The translations under genes were made by a program, and so were the position numbers. A stretch of DNA of 27,491 nucleotides from Erythrobacter donghaensis (lineage in GTDB: Bacteria > Pseudomonadota > Alphaproteobacteria > Sphingomonadales > Sphingomonadaceae), in contig NZ_LSJS01000194.1 of the NCBI RefSeq assembly GCF_001557325.1, positions 1 through 27,491 of the forward strand, read 5' to 3'. Within the stretch, counting starts at the first letter, position 1, and each line of letters opens with the position of its first letter. The notes under the pieces were generated by a model that had not been told where the DNA came from, searched no databases, and worked only from the letters and a program-made list of their open reading frames with translations. This document shows positions 1 to 8,204 of the stretch, in pieces.

Positions 1-766
1 GGTCGGGGGCGCCGGGGGCGGGCTTGCCGGTGTCCTTCTGCTCGGGCCCCGGGGGCGAGACCTTCGCGGCGGCAGCCTTGTCGGCAGCCCTGCCTGCGCC
101 GGTGTCGCCCTGCTTCTCGGTGACCTTGGGCTCGGCGACCGCGGGGGCCCCGCGCGATTTCTCGTCTCCGGGAAGCACGTAGTCCGCGCCTTCCCAGGGC
201 GAGAGGAAGTCGAAGGTCCGCATTTCCTGCGCCAGCACGACCGGCTCGTACACCACGCGCTTCTCCTCTTCGGAATAGCGCAGTTCGGTGTAGCCCGTCA
301 TCGGGAAGTCCTTGCGGAACGGGTGCCCCTCGAAGCCGTAGTCGGTGAGGATGCGCCTGAGGTCCGGGTTGCCCGCGAAGGTCACGCCGAACATGTCGAA
401 CACCTCGCGCTCGAGCCAGCCCGCGTTGGGCCACAGCGTGGTGACGGTCGGCACCGGCGTGTCCTCGGAAGCCGAGCATTTCACCATCACGCGGTGGTTC
501 TTGGTGAGGCTCTGGAGCATGTAGACGACTTCGAAGCGCTCGGGGCGGCTCGGGTAGTCGACCCCGGCAATTTCCATGAGCTGCTGATAGGCGTGATCGT
601 CACGCAGGATGCGTAGCACCTTGTTGATCGCATCGCGCTGGACGCGGAAGATCACCTCGCCGTGGGCTTCGACAGCCTCGATCAGCCAAACCGAGATGGT
701 CTCGCTGACGGCGTCGATCACGCCTTCGTTGGAAGCGAAGCGCGGTGCGGAATGGAGAACGGCCAT
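1..766 (-). CDS. nuoC: NADH-quinone oxidoreductase subunit C (partial, 3' end outside window)
   Basis: Peripheral-arm subunit of respiratory complex I (30 kDa subunit family), which helps join the NADH-oxidising module to the quinone site. I translated it from the ATG at 764-766; about 255 residues are visible and the frame is still open at base 1. The family signature is clear: EREVFDMFGVTF, then NPDLRRILTDYGFEGHPFRKDFP. After the core ends near FDFLSPWEGADYVLPG, a low-complexity tail rich in Lys, Ala, Pro and Gly continues to the window edge, so this NuoC is longer than the usual roughly 200 residues. The start lies 6 nt after the nuoB stop, with GAGAGG and AAGGG upstream as possible ribosome sites. 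It is the third gene of a leftward nuoABC unit; nuoD should follow outside the window. Identification is firm; the tail's role is unknown. Confidence 0.95.
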   Translation of the reverse strand, partial: MAVLHSAPRFASNEGVIDAVSETISVWLIEAVEAHGEVIFRVQRDAINKVLRILRDDHAYQQLMEIAGVDYPSRPERFEVVYMLQSLTKNHRVMVKCSASEDTPVPTVTTLWPNAGWLEREVFDMFGVTFAGNPDLRRILTDYGFEGHPFRKDFPMTGYTELRYSEEEKRVVYEPVVLAQEMRTFDFLSPWEGADYVLPGDEKSRGAPAVAEPKVTEKQGDTGAGRAADKAAAAKVSPPGPEQKDTGKPAPGAPD

Positions 767-772
767 GCGCCC

Positions 773-1351
773 TTACCTCTCGATCGTGCCGACGCGGCGG
801 ATCTTCCGCTGCAATTGCATCACGCCGTAGAGCAGCGCCTCGGCGGTCGGCGGGCAGCCGGGGACGTAGATGTCGACTGGCACGATCCGGTCACAGCCGC
901 GCACGACCGAGTAGCTGTAGTGGTAATAGCCGCCGCCATTGGCGCAGCTGCCCATGCTGATCACATACTTCGGGTCCGACATCTGGTCGTAGACCTTGCG
1001 CAGCGCCGGGGCCATCTTGTTGCACAGCGTCCCGGCGACGATCATCACGTCCGACTGGCGCGGGGAAGCGCGCGGGGCGGCGCCGAAGCGCTCCATGTCG
1101 TAGCGCGGCATGTTGACGTGGATCATCTCGACCGCGCAGCAGGCAAGGCCGAAGGTCATCCACCACAGCGAGCCGGTACGCGCCCACTGGAACAGCTCCT
1201 CGGTCGAGGTGACGAGGAAGCCCTTGTCGGTGACCTCGGTCTGGAGCGCGGTGAAGAAGCTCGCGTCAGGCGCGCGCACCTCGCCGCCCTGGGCGGTGGT
1301 CAGCTTCGAAATGTCGGGCAGTCCTTGGGGAGGAGAAACGATATTGGTCAT
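773..1351 (-). CDS. nuoB: NADH-quinone oxidoreductase subunit B
   Basis: Complex I subunit that carries the terminal [4Fe-4S] cluster N2, which hands electrons to quinone. The protein is 192 residues from the ATG at 1349-1351. The cluster ligands are visible: the tandem pair C71-C72 (GLACCAVEM), C136 (GSCANGGG) and C166 ([11 protein letters not shown]). The ATG overlaps the nuoA stop as ATGA, which supports this start and translational coupling. A longer in-frame start at 1378 would add nine residues (MEERGVGLG) inside nuoA and is less likely. The gene is followed by nuoC after 6 nt. No anomaly is seen in the conserved core. Confidence 0.97.
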   Translation of the reverse strand: MTNIVSPPQGLPDISKLTTAQGGEVRAPDASFFTALQTEVTDKGFLVTSTEELFQWARTGSLWWMTFGLACCAVEMIHVNMPRYDMERFGAAPRASPRQSDVMIVAGTLCNKMAPALRKVYDQMSDPKYVISMGSCANGGGYYHYSYSVVRGCDRIVPVDIYVPGCPPTAEALLYGVMQLQRKIRRVGTIER

Positions 1352-1734
1352 TCCCAGTCCAACGCCCCTTTCTTCCATTCATAAGCGAGGCCCACCGCGA
1401 GGATGAACAGGAACACCATCATGCCGCTCCAGCCCACCCAGCCCGTCTCGCCGAGGCTGACCGCCCAGGGGAACAGGAAGGCGGCCTCGAGGTCGAAGAC
1501 GATGAAGCTGATCGCGACGAGGTAGAAGCGCACGTCGAACTGGCTGCGCGCGTCCTCGAAGGCGGGGAAGCCGCATTCATACTCCGAGAGCTTCTCGGCA
1601 TCGGGATTGTGCACGCCGGTGAGGCGCGAGACCACCATCGGGGCCACGACGAAAAGCACCGATAGCCCGAGGGCGACCAGCACGAATAACAGTATCGGCA
1701 GATACTGGCTGAGGTCGATCACGACGATGTCCAA
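1348..1734 (-). CDS. nuoA: NADH-quinone oxidoreductase subunit A
   Basis: Small membrane subunit of complex I, 128 residues, with three predicted helices: about residues 10-32, 70-90 and 97-118. Conserved NuoA features are the YECGF segment (the cysteine loop near the quinone cavity), [21 protein letters not shown] and the C-terminal [11 protein letters not shown]. The first codon taken here is TTG at 1732-1734, preceded by GGGA about 8 nt upstream. A GTG at 1722 in the same frame gives MIDLSQYLP and is a real alternative. It is the first gene of the leftward nuo operon: 121 bp separate it from the next upstream gene, and a promoter-like pair lies at 1756-1783. Its stop overlaps the nuoB start. 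Confidence 0.95.
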   Translation of the reverse strand: MDIVVIDLSQYLPILLFVLVALGLSVLFVVAPMVVSRLTGVHNPDAEKLSEYECGFPAFEDARSQFDVRFYLVAISFIVFDLEAAFLFPWAVSLGETGWVGWSGMMVFLFILAVGLAYEWKKGALDWE

Positions 1735-1755
1735 GCTGTTAATCCCGTGGCCCCG

Positions 1756-1783
1756 CCCTAGGCCTGTCGCGCGCGGGGCGCAA
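1756..1783 (-). promoter_or_regulatory. Predicted promoter of the nuo operon
   Basis: On the minus strand a -35-like TTGCGC (1783-1778) is followed after 16 nt by CTAGGG (1761-1756). Transcription would start near 1750, about 16 nt before the nuoA start codon. The layout matches other candidate promoters in this window. It is a motif match by eye only. Confidence 0.45.
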
Positions 1784-1855
1784 GCCTGCGACTCGGGGAA
1801 AAGCCCGCAGGGGAGTTGCAGGAAATCGAACAGACGTTGCGGGCGGCCACTCCCC

Positions 1856-3085
1856 TCAGCGAGCGCCCAGCGGCAGGCGGCGGATCACCGTGGGCAGCGG
1901 CTTCATCCCCTCGCGCAAGGCGCCCTTGTCATAGCGATCCCACTGGCCGGTCGCGACATAGTAGAGCACGCCATCGGCAATGCTCCCGCCGAGCGGCTCG
2001 GTCCAGTCGGGATGGGCCTGTTCGAGGATGCGGTGGCCCACGATGCGGGTGCCGTCGTCCGACAGGCGGAAAGCGCAGATCCGCATCGGGCTGGTGCCGT
2101 TCTGGACCGCGACGAGCTCGCCCCGATGGAGCCAGAGCCCGTCGACGCCGTCGAGCGCGGCGGGCACATCGCTGGCAAGCCGCCGCACTGCACCGCTGCC
2201 GAGCTCCACCGCCGCAAGCCCGTAGCGGAAATCGCTGACATAGAGCCGCGCGCCATCCGCGCTCACCGCCAGCCCTTGCGGCGAGCGGAAGGTGCCGGGT
2301 GGCACCAGCGCCTCGAGCGCCGTCTTGCCGGGCACGCGACGATAGACACCGCCACCCACCGGATCGCTGGCATAGACCGAGCCGTCCGGCCCGACTGCGA
2401 GGTCGGACACCGCCACACCCTCGGGCGCGGGGATCATCAGCAGGTCGCCCATGTCGCCGGTCAGCCCGATCAGCCCGGTGAAGCCGGCAGGATCCGGCGC
2501 GGCCCCGTCGATGTTGGCCGAGGCGACCCAGCCCAGGCTTCCGTCGGGCGCACTGGCCAGGCCAGACAGGGCCTGCGCCCGCGGAACCGGGACTTCGATC
2601 CACTCGCTGTTCGGGCCGAGCGCAAACAGCGTGCGCCGCGACACCGAGCTTGCCAAGGCGCCCTCTTCCCCCGGCACCACGATGACGCTCTCGATCAGGC
2701 CGGCCTCGGCGGGAAGCGTGCCAAAGACGGTGCTCGCCGCGATGACCTGCGGCGCCCCGGCAAGCATGGCGCGCGCCGCCTCGGCATGGGCGGGGCCGAT
2801 CAGGTCGGGGATCTGTGCCCGCGCCCGCTCGCTGAAGACGTGGCCCCGTGCCGCGAGCCAGCGCAGGCTGGCGAGCGCCCCCTCGCCCTCCCCTGCCTGC
2901 AATTGCGCATTGAACAGCCGCAGCCGCACGCTGGCGCTGTCGGGAAAATCGCGCGCCAGCTGCTCGAGCCCCGCCACATCGGCGATCTGCCCGGTCGCCG
3001 CGTCGACCGCGCGCCACGCCGGCGGAGCCTCGGCGGCAAGCGGCGCGGCCAAGCACAATGCAAGCGCGGCAGTTAGCGCCCTCAT
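1856..3085 (-). CDS. Secreted beta-propeller (SMP-30/NHL-like) protein
   Basis: A 409-residue protein with a Sec signal peptide (about residues 1-18, ending in LAAPLAAEA). Residues 20-110 look alpha-helical and faintly TPR-like. From about residue 125 to the end there are repeated blades of the type [28 protein letters not shown] and [16 protein letters not shown], typical of six-bladed SMP-30/gluconolactonase or NHL propellers. It is probably periplasmic. I cannot say whether it is an enzyme or a binding protein; a metal-dependent lactonase site is not obvious. Its ATG overlaps the stop of the upstream aldehyde dehydrogenase as ATGA, so the two are probably one transcript and co-translated. 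A role in handling the aldehyde dehydrogenase substrate or product is only an inference from this coupling. Confidence 0.8.
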   Translation of the reverse strand: MRALTAALALCLAAPLAAEAPPAWRAVDAATGQIADVAGLEQLARDFPDSASVRLRLFNAQLQAGEGEGALASLRWLAARGHVFSERARAQIPDLIGPAHAEAARAMLAGAPQVIAASTVFGTLPAEAGLIESVIVVPGEEGALASSVSRRTLFALGPNSEWIEVPVPRAQALSGLASAPDGSLGWVASANIDGAAPDPAGFTGLIGLTGDMGDLLMIPAPEGVAVSDLAVGPDGSVYASDPVGGGVYRRVPGKTALEALVPPGTFRSPQGLAVSADGARLYVSDFRYGLAAVELGSGAVRRLASDVPAALDGVDGLWLHRGELVAVQNGTSPMRICAFRLSDDGTRIVGHRILEQAHPDWTEPLGGSIADGVLYYVATGQWDRYDKGALREGMKPLPTVIRRLPLGAR

Positions 3086-4512
3086 TTCATCATGCGCGCC
3101 GCGGCTGCCTCGGTCGCCTTGCCATAAGGCGGCTTCAGACCGCCCAGCTTGGCGATGTCGATCTTGGGCTGGTGATAGACCGCGCGGGCATGGCTGAACT
3201 CGCGAAAACCCTCGATGGCGTGGTAGCTGCCCATCCCCGAGGGCCCGACCCCGCCGAACGGCAGGTCCTCCATCGAGACATGGAACACCACGTCATTGGT
3301 GGTCACCCCGCCCGAAATCGTGCGGGTCAGCACGCGCTCCTGCTCGGCCTTGTCGTCGCCGAAGTAGTAGAGGCCGAGCGGGCGGTCGTGCTCGTTGATG
3401 TAGTCGACCGCCTGATCGACCGACTTGTAGGTCATCACCGGCAGCACCGGGCCGAAGATTTCCTCCTGCATCACGGTCATGTCGTCGTTCACGCCGCGCA
3501 GCACGGTGAGCGGCATCTTGCGCTGGTTGGCATTGGCGAAATCCTCGCCTGCCGGGTTGACCTCGATCACCTCGGCGCCCTTGCCCCGCGCGTCCTCTAC
3601 GAGGCCCTGGAGGCGCTCGAAATGACGGTCGGAGACGATCGAGGCGTAATCGTCATTGTCGAGCACGCGGGGATACATCGCCGCCGCCGCCCCGGTGACG
3701 CCCGCGACCGCCTCGTCGGCCTTGTCCTCGGGGACGATCAGGTAGTCGGGCGCGAGGCAGATCTGCCCTGCGTTCATCATCTTGCCGATTGCGATGCGCT
3801 CGCCCGCCTTGGCGAAGTCGGCGCTGCGGCCCATGACGACCGGCGACTTTCCGCCCAGTTCGAGCGTCACCGGCACGAGGTTCGCGGCCGCCGCCTGCAT
3901 CACCCGGCGTCCCGTCGCGGTCGAGCCGGTGAAGACAAGGTGGTCGAAGGCGAGCGAGGAGAACGCAGCCGCCACTTCCGGCCCGCCGGTGATGCAGGCC
4001 ACCTCCTCGGGCTGGAAATATTGCGCGGTCAGCTCGGCCATCAGCGCGCTGGTGCGCTCGGTGAACTCGGACGGCTTGATCATCGCCCGGTTGCCCGCCG
4101 CGAGCACCTGCATCAGCGGCCCGAAGGCGAGCTGCACCGGGAAGTTCCAGGGCGAGAGGATGCCGATCACTCCCTTGGGCTCGTAACGCACCTCGGCGCG
4201 CGCGCCCATCAGGCCGAGCGGGAATTGCACCTTGCGCTTCTCGGGCTTCGACCAGCTGTCGATGTGCTTCAGGGCATGATTGCCCGCGCCCACGGTCGCG
4301 GCGATGTCGGTCAGCATCGATTGATGGTGCGAGCGGTTGCCGAAATCGGCGCTCATAGCCTTGGCGAAGGCCTCGCCGTGGTCCTTGACCAGCGCCATTG
4401 CGCGGCGGATGCGGTCCTTGCGCTGGCTCAGCGGCTCGGGGCGCGAGGCGGTGAAGGCGGCGCGCTGGCGCGCCAGCAGGCTTTCGAGTTCAGCGCGGCG
4501 ATCGTCGGCCAT
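3082..4512 (-). CDS. Coniferyl-aldehyde-dehydrogenase-type NAD(P)+ aldehyde dehydrogenase
   Basis: An aldehyde dehydrogenase superfamily enzyme oxidising an aldehyde to the acid with NAD(P)+. From the ATG at 4510-4512 it has 476 residues, the usual length. Catalytic features: the oxyanion-hole Asn123 in SPWNFPVQL, cofactor Lys146 in IKPSEF, the general base Glu218 in VTLELGGKSP and the nucleophile Cys252 in NAGQICLAPDY. The tail (SMEDLPFGGVGPSGMG and HAIEGFREFSHARAV) resembles the coniferyl aldehyde dehydrogenase (CalB) branch. The frame is open back to 4608, and another ATG lies at 4533. I chose 4512 because GGGAG sits 6 nt upstream, while the ATG at 4533 has no Shine-Dalgarno sequence. It is divergent from the thiolase. 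The true substrate is not known; the CalB name is by family resemblance. Confidence 0.92.
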   Translation of the reverse strand: MADDRRAELESLLARQRAAFTASRPEPLSQRKDRIRRAMALVKDHGEAFAKAMSADFGNRSHHQSMLTDIAATVGAGNHALKHIDSWSKPEKRKVQFPLGLMGARAEVRYEPKGVIGILSPWNFPVQLAFGPLMQVLAAGNRAMIKPSEFTERTSALMAELTAQYFQPEEVACITGGPEVAAAFSSLAFDHLVFTGSTATGRRVMQAAAANLVPVTLELGGKSPVVMGRSADFAKAGERIAIGKMMNAGQICLAPDYLIVPEDKADEAVAGVTGAAAAMYPRVLDNDDYASIVSDRHFERLQGLVEDARGKGAEVIEVNPAGEDFANANQRKMPLTVLRGVNDDMTVMQEEIFGPVLPVMTYKSVDQAVDYINEHDRPLGLYYFGDDKAEQERVLTRTISGGVTTNDVVFHVSMEDLPFGGVGPSGMGSYHAIEGFREFSHARAVYHQPKIDIAKLGGLKPPYGKATEAAAARMMK

Positions 4513-4601
4513 GTCGTTCTCCCGTTCGGACATTGGTTTCGATTTGCGACGTGTTGTTGCGGAATACCTGTGCGAGCGCAAGGCGAATGGATGCCTCGCG
4601 A

Positions 4602-4629
4602 TTGCCATGCACGCCTGCCATCACTACAT
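4602..4629 (+). promoter_or_regulatory. Predicted promoter of the thiolase gene
   Basis: A TTGCCA (4602-4607) and CTACAT (4624-4629) are separated by 16 nt, about 40 nt before the thiolase ATG. This is the same TTG/CTA layout seen upstream of nuoA, prfB, rne and sdhB here. Predicted by eye from the sequence. Confidence 0.45.
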
Positions 4630-4668
4630 CGCGCCGGATACCTCTCCGTCAAAGCAAAGGACTTTGCC

Positions 4669-5865
4669 ATGACCCAGCTCTCCCCCGCCGATCCCGTCGT
4701 GATCCTCTCCTACGCCCGCACCCCGATGGGCGCGATGCAGGGGGCGCTGGCCGAGGTGGCCGCGACCGATCTGGGGGCGATTGCGGTCAAGGCTGCGGTG
4801 GAGCGCGCCGGCGTCAGCGGCGAGGAGATCGACCGCGCCTACATGGGCTGCGTGCTGCCCGCCGGCCTCGGCCAGGCCCCCGCGCGCCAGGCGGCGATCA
4901 AGGCGGGCCTGCCGCTCTCGGTGCAGGCGACCACCGTCAACAAGGTCTGCGGATCGGGAATGCAGACCGTGATCATGGGCGCCGAGGCGCTCGCCAGCGG
5001 CACGATCGACGTGGTCGTGGCAGGCGGGATGGAGAGCATGACCAATGCCCCCTATCTCCTCAAGAAGCACCGCTCGGGCGCGCGGCTGGGCCATGACACC
5101 GCCTATGACCACATGTTCCTTGACGGCCTTGAAGACGCCTACGAGCCGGGCCGCGCGATGGGCACCTTCGCGCAGGAAACCGCCAACCAGTACCAGATGA
5201 CCCGCGAGGAGATGGACGCCTACTCCATCGAATCGCTCGCCCGCGCCAACAAGGCGATCGCCAGCGGCGCCTTTGCCGACGAGGTGGTGCCGGTGACCGT
5301 GAGCACCCGCGCGGGCGATGTCGTGGTCGAGCATGACGAGGCCCCCTCCAAGGGCCGCCCCGACAAGATTCCGCAGCTGAAGCCCGCCTTTGCCAAGGAC
5401 GGGACGATCACCGCCGCGACCTCGTCGTCGATCTCGGACGGTGCCGCCGCGCTGGTGCTGACCCGCGCGAGCGTCGCCGAGGCCAAGGGCCTCACGCCCG
5501 TCGCCCGCGTGGTCGCCACCGCCGCCCATGCCCAGGCCCCGGCGCAGTTCACCACCGCGCCGATCCCGGCGATCCAGAAGGTGCTGGCCAAGGCCGGCTG
5601 GGGCGTCGACGATGTCGACCTGTTCGAGGTCAACGAGGCCTTCGCCTGCGTCGCAATGTTCGCGATGCGCGACCTCGGCATTCCGCACGAGAAGATCAAC
5701 GTCAACGGCGGCGGCACTGCATTGGGCCACCCCATCGGTGCGAGCGGCGCGCGCATCATCGTGACGCTGATCGCTGCGCTCAAGGCGCAGGGCAAGACGC
5801 GCGGCGTCGCCTCGCTGTGCATCGGCGGGGGCGAGGCCACCGCGGTCGCTCTCGAGCTGGTCTGA
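4669..5865 (+). CDS. Thiolase (acetyl-CoA C-acetyltransferase / acyltransferase family)
   Basis: A thiolase of 398 residues that condenses two acyl-CoAs or cleaves beta-ketoacyl-CoA. The nucleophilic Cys94 lies in NKVCGSGMQT. The active-site loops are NEAFA, His354 in TALGHPIGASGAR and Cys384 in LCIGGGEA. GGMESMTNAPY is also typical. The ATG at 4669 is preceded by AAAGG 8 nt upstream; the larger open frame back to 3058 is antisense to the aldehyde dehydrogenase and not real. The gene stands alone, without a neighbouring acyl-CoA dehydrogenase, enoyl-CoA hydratase or phaB. Degradative and biosynthetic (PHB/ketone-body) roles therefore cannot be separated from context, although the sequence looks closest to the acetoacetyl-CoA thiolase group. 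Confidence 0.95.
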   Translation: MTQLSPADPVVILSYARTPMGAMQGALAEVAATDLGAIAVKAAVERAGVSGEEIDRAYMGCVLPAGLGQAPARQAAIKAGLPLSVQATTVNKVCGSGMQTVIMGAEALASGTIDVVVAGGMESMTNAPYLLKKHRSGARLGHDTAYDHMFLDGLEDAYEPGRAMGTFAQETANQYQMTREEMDAYSIESLARANKAIASGAFADEVVPVTVSTRAGDVVVEHDEAPSKGRPDKIPQLKPAFAKDGTITAATSSSISDGAAALVLTRASVAEAKGLTPVARVVATAAHAQAPAQFTTAPIPAIQKVLAKAGWGVDDVDLFEVNEAFACVAMFAMRDLGIPHEKINVNGGGTALGHPIGASGARIIVTLIAALKAQGKTRGVASLCIGGGEATAVALELV

Positions 5866-5875
5866 TAGTCGACCG

Positions 5876-5900
5876 CCGGGCGGCGCTATTCGTCGCCCGG
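5876..5900. terminator. Hairpin between convergent thiolase and SH3-protein genes
   Basis: CCGGGCGGCG (5876-5885) pairs over ten positions, with one G-U, with CGTCGCCCGG (5891-5900) around a 5-nt loop. The stop codon of the minus-strand SH3 gene lies in the loop. There is no T-tract on either side, so it may terminate both transcripts weakly or only protect 3' ends. Confidence 0.4.
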
Positions 5901-6383
5901 AAGGTCCTGCGAGCCCCACAGGCGCCCGGCGGCGATGAAGCCCTTGCGGCCTGCGATATCGACCTCGCACCACCCGGCCTTGCACTTCGTCATGCCCGCA
6001 ATCACCCCCGGCTCGGCGCGCCACTTCACCGCCGAGGCGGGATCGGGCGCGGCGCGCACCTCGGCAAGGCCGGTGCCGATCACCATCCCGCCGCGCGCAG
6101 GATCGAGCTGGCTCGCCGAGATCCAGCCCTGCGTGCCCTCGTGATCCTCGACCAGGCGCCAGCCTTCGCGGACGCGCACCACCTTCACCGGCAGACCTTT
6201 GCGCGTATAGACCCACGAGACCGGATATTCTGCGCTCGGCCCAACGCGCATGTTGACCTTCTCGAACCGCAGCGCCGCCCAGTAGGGCAGCGCCCGGTCC
6301 TGCGCTGCGAGCGGGGGGACGAGCGTCCCGGCGGCAAGCACCAGCGCGAGCGCGCAAGCGATGAGGCGGCGGAATCCCTGCAT
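5886..6383 (-). CDS. Secreted bacterial SH3-domain protein
   Basis: A 165-residue protein with a signal peptide (residues 1-27, hydrophobic core LIACALALVLAAG, likely cut after PLAAQ). Two SH3-like repeats follow. The first has the usual start VNMRVGPSAEYPVSWVY and the segment GWRLVEDHEGTQGWI. The second includes AEVRAAPDPASAVKWR, then CKAGWCEVDIAGRKGFI with a possible disulfide pair. This matches the small periplasmic SH3 family (COG3807-like) common in alphaproteobacteria, thought to bind cell wall or envelope ligands; the exact role is unknown. A promoter-like pair ends only 7 nt before the ATG and no spaced Shine-Dalgarno is present, so the mRNA may be leaderless. It is divergent from the hydroxyacid dehydrogenase. 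Confidence 0.85.
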   Translation of the reverse strand: MQGFRRLIACALALVLAAGTLVPPLAAQDRALPYWAALRFEKVNMRVGPSAEYPVSWVYTRKGLPVKVVRVREGWRLVEDHEGTQGWISASQLDPARGGMVIGTGLAEVRAAPDPASAVKWRAEPGVIAGMTKCKAGWCEVDIAGRKGFIAAGRLWGSQDLPGDE

Positions 6384-6390
6384 TCCCGAG

Positions 6391-6419
6391 CGATAGCGCC
6401 TTACGCTTCACCGATTCAA
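6391..6419 (-). promoter_or_regulatory. Predicted promoter of the SH3-protein gene (leaderless type)
   Basis: On the minus strand TTGAAT (6419-6414) and CTATCG (6396-6391) are 17 nt apart. The -10 element ends 7 nt before the ATG, so transcription would begin at or beside the start codon. Confidence 0.5.
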
Positions 6420-6441
6420 GCCTCGCGTGACGATCCGCGCC

Positions 6442-6470
6442 TTGACCGCCAAGGGTTTGAAGGATTAGCC
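6442..6470 (+). promoter_or_regulatory. Predicted promoter of the 2-hydroxyacid dehydrogenase gene (leaderless type)
   Basis: TTGACC (6442-6447), a good -35 match, is followed after exactly 17 nt by TTAGCC (6465-6470). The ATG begins 8 nt after the -10 element, and no strong Shine-Dalgarno is present, so the transcript may lack a leader. Confidence 0.5.
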
Positions 6471-6478
6471 CTCGCGCC

Positions 6479-7489
6479 ATGACCCAGCGCCCTCCCCGTC
6501 CGCTCGCCAGCCCGCCGCGCGTGATCGTCACCCGCCACCTGATGCCGGCGGTCGAGGGGCGCATGCGCGAGCTGTTCGACGTGGTGCTGAACGAGAGCGA
6601 CGTGCCGCTGACCCGCGACCAGCTGGCCGCCGCGATGCAGGATTGCGACGTGCTGGTGCCGACCGTCACCGACAAGATCGACGCCGATCTGATCGCGGGC
6701 GCGGGCGAGCGCCTGGGCCTCATCGCCAGCTTCGGGGCGGGCACCGAACATATCGACCTTGCCGCCGCCGCCGCCCGCAAGATCATCGTCACCAACACCC
6801 CGGGCGTCTTCACCGATGACACCGCCGACCTCACCATGGCCGGGATCATCGGCGTGCCGCGCCGCATCCGCGAGGGCACCGCGCTGGTGCGCAGCGGCAA
6901 GTGGACCGGCTGGGCACCCTCGGGGCTGCTCGGGAGGAAGCTCGCGGGCAAGGTGCTCGGCATCGTCGGGATGGGCCGCATCGGACAGGCGGTCGCCCAC
7001 CGCGCGCGCGCCTTCGGGCTGGAGATAACCTACACCAACCGCAAGCAGCTCCCCGAGGCCTTGGAGCGGATGCTCGGCGCGCGCTACGTCGCCGATGTCG
7101 ACACGCTGATGGCCGAGGCCGACATCCTCACGCTCCACTGCCCGCTCACCGAGGAGACCCGACACCTGATCGACGCGCGCCGGATCGCGCTGATGAAGCC
7201 GGGCAGCAGCATCGTGAACACCGCGCGCGGCGAGCTGATCGACCAGGAAGCGCTGATCGCCGCGCTCGAATCGGGGCATCTCGCGGGCGCCGGGCTCGAC
7301 GTCTATCCGAACGAGCCCCATGTCGATCAGCGCCTCATCGCCCACCCCAACGTGATGACCCTCCCCCACATCGGCAGCGCGACCGCCGAGGGCCGCGAGG
7401 ATTCGGGCCACAAGGTGATCGCCAACATCCGCATGTGGGCCGACGGGCACAGGCCGCCCGATCAGGTTCTGACCGCGCTGGTGCGCTAG
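6479..7489 (+). CDS. D-isomer-specific 2-hydroxyacid dehydrogenase (glyoxylate/hydroxypyruvate reductase-like)
   Basis: A 336-residue NAD(P)H-dependent dehydrogenase that would reduce a 2-keto acid such as glyoxylate or hydroxypyruvate to the D-hydroxy acid. The dinucleotide-binding glycines are in GIVGMGRIGQ (G164, G166, G169). The catalytic triad is visible: Arg250 in NTARGELID, Glu279 in NEPHVD and His297 in LPHIGSAT. Substrate-domain landmarks include ASFGAGTEHID. The length and LDVYPNEP motif fit the GyaR/GhrB-type group. Its stop codon overlaps that of the convergent alpha/beta hydrolase through a shared CTAG. The spacing of a predicted promoter just upstream suggests a leaderless mRNA. 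The substrate cannot be fixed from sequence. Confidence 0.92.
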   Translation: MTQRPPRPLASPPRVIVTRHLMPAVEGRMRELFDVVLNESDVPLTRDQLAAAMQDCDVLVPTVTDKIDADLIAGAGERLGLIASFGAGTEHIDLAAAAARKIIVTNTPGVFTDDTADLTMAGIIGVPRRIREGTALVRSGKWTGWAPSGLLGRKLAGKVLGIVGMGRIGQAVAHRARAFGLEITYTNRKQLPEALERMLGARYVADVDTLMAEADILTLHCPLTEETRHLIDARRIALMKPGSSIVNTARGELIDQEALIAALESGHLAGAGLDVYPNEPHVDQRLIAHPNVMTLPHIGSATAEGREDSGHKVIANIRMWADGHRPPDQVLTALVR

Positions 7490-7500
7490 CCCGCCAGCGC
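7475..7500. terminator. Hairpin around the shared CTAG stop site
   Basis: GCGCTGG (7475-7481) pairs perfectly with CCAGCGC (7494-7500). The overlapping stops of the two convergent genes (7486-7489) lie in the loop. It has no T-tract; termination activity is only a guess. Confidence 0.3.
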
Positions 7501-8184
7501 CTGCCCCAGTTCGGTCACGACACGCTCGATCGCAGGCCGGGTCGAGGCGAGCGCGAAGTGGTGGAAGGGAACTTCGACCTCGGCATCACGCTCATGCGGC
7601 TGTCCGCGTGCCGATGCTGGGGCGATCACCCCGTCCTTCCTCGACCACAGCGCGATCGTCGGCACGGGAGGCTTCACCGCCGGATCGTCGGGCACCGGCG
7701 GGGCATTGACCTTGTGGTCGTTGATCGCCTCGTAGAGCCGCCAGGCATTGTTCGCGCGCCGGTCGCCCGAGAAGGGCGTGCCCAAAGTCATCACCAGCTC
7801 GACCAGATCGGGGTGGCGTTGCGCCAGCACCCGGGCATAGAGCCCGCCGAGGCTCCAACCCAGCAACGCGACCTTGCGCTGCTCGGCTTCTGCGATCGCA
7901 GCCAGACGCTCGACCGCGCGGGCGAGGGTCTTGGGCTGAATGCCGGTCAGAAAGCCCATCATGGAGGCGTGGGCGCGGTAGCCGCTGCGCACCAGGGTGC
8001 CGCGCAGAAGCGCGGTGGCGCTGTCGTTCGTGAGGATGCCGGGGATCACCATCACCGGCTGCCCCGCCCCATCGCGCGCGTCGGCCGCGGCGTGCGGGCG
8101 GCGCAGCGGGCTCAATGCAATCGGCACGGTGATCGGCAGCTCGCGCAGCCAGAGCGAGAGGGGCGGCGGGGCGGTGTCGTCCAT
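7486..8184 (-). CDS. Alpha/beta hydrolase (esterase/lipase-like)
   Basis: A 232-residue alpha/beta-hydrolase fold protein. The nucleophile elbow is LGWSLGG with Ser111; the acid is probably Asp184 in SRKDGVI, and the base His208 or His209 in VPFHHFAL. VMVIPGILTND near residue 44 supplies the oxyanion-hole region, and LGTPFSG is typical of lipase-like or PGAP1-type members. No signal peptide is seen, so it is probably cytoplasmic. It is convergent with the hydroxyacid dehydrogenase and shares the CTAG stop overlap; the upstream neighbour ends 20 bp before its start. The substrate is unknown. Confidence 0.85.
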   Translation of the reverse strand: MDDTAPPPLSLWLRELPITVPIALSPLRRPHAAADARDGAGQPVMVIPGILTNDSATALLRGTLVRSGYRAHASMMGFLTGIQPKTLARAVERLAAIAEAEQRKVALLGWSLGGLYARVLAQRHPDLVELVMTLGTPFSGDRRANNAWRLYEAINDHKVNAPPVPDDPAVKPPVPTIALWSRKDGVIAPASARGQPHERDAEVEVPFHHFALASTRPAIERVVTELGQALAG

Positions 8185-8204
8185 CCCCGCGCCCTAGCGC
8201 AGCG

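Noticed and set aside
1745..1785. A GCCCCGC / GCGGGGC inverted repeat as a terminator between the propeller gene and nuoA
   Set aside because: It overlaps the predicted nuo promoter, has a long loop and lacks a T-tract.
4513..4608. An N-terminal extension of the aldehyde dehydrogenase (starts at 4608 or 4533)
   Set aside because: These starts lack a ribosome site and run into the divergent promoter region; ATG 4512 has GGGAG at ideal spacing.
4624..6981. A 785-codon minus-strand frame across the thiolase and hydroxyacid dehydrogenase
   Set aside because: It spans several unrelated genes in antisense, and the composition is not protein-like.
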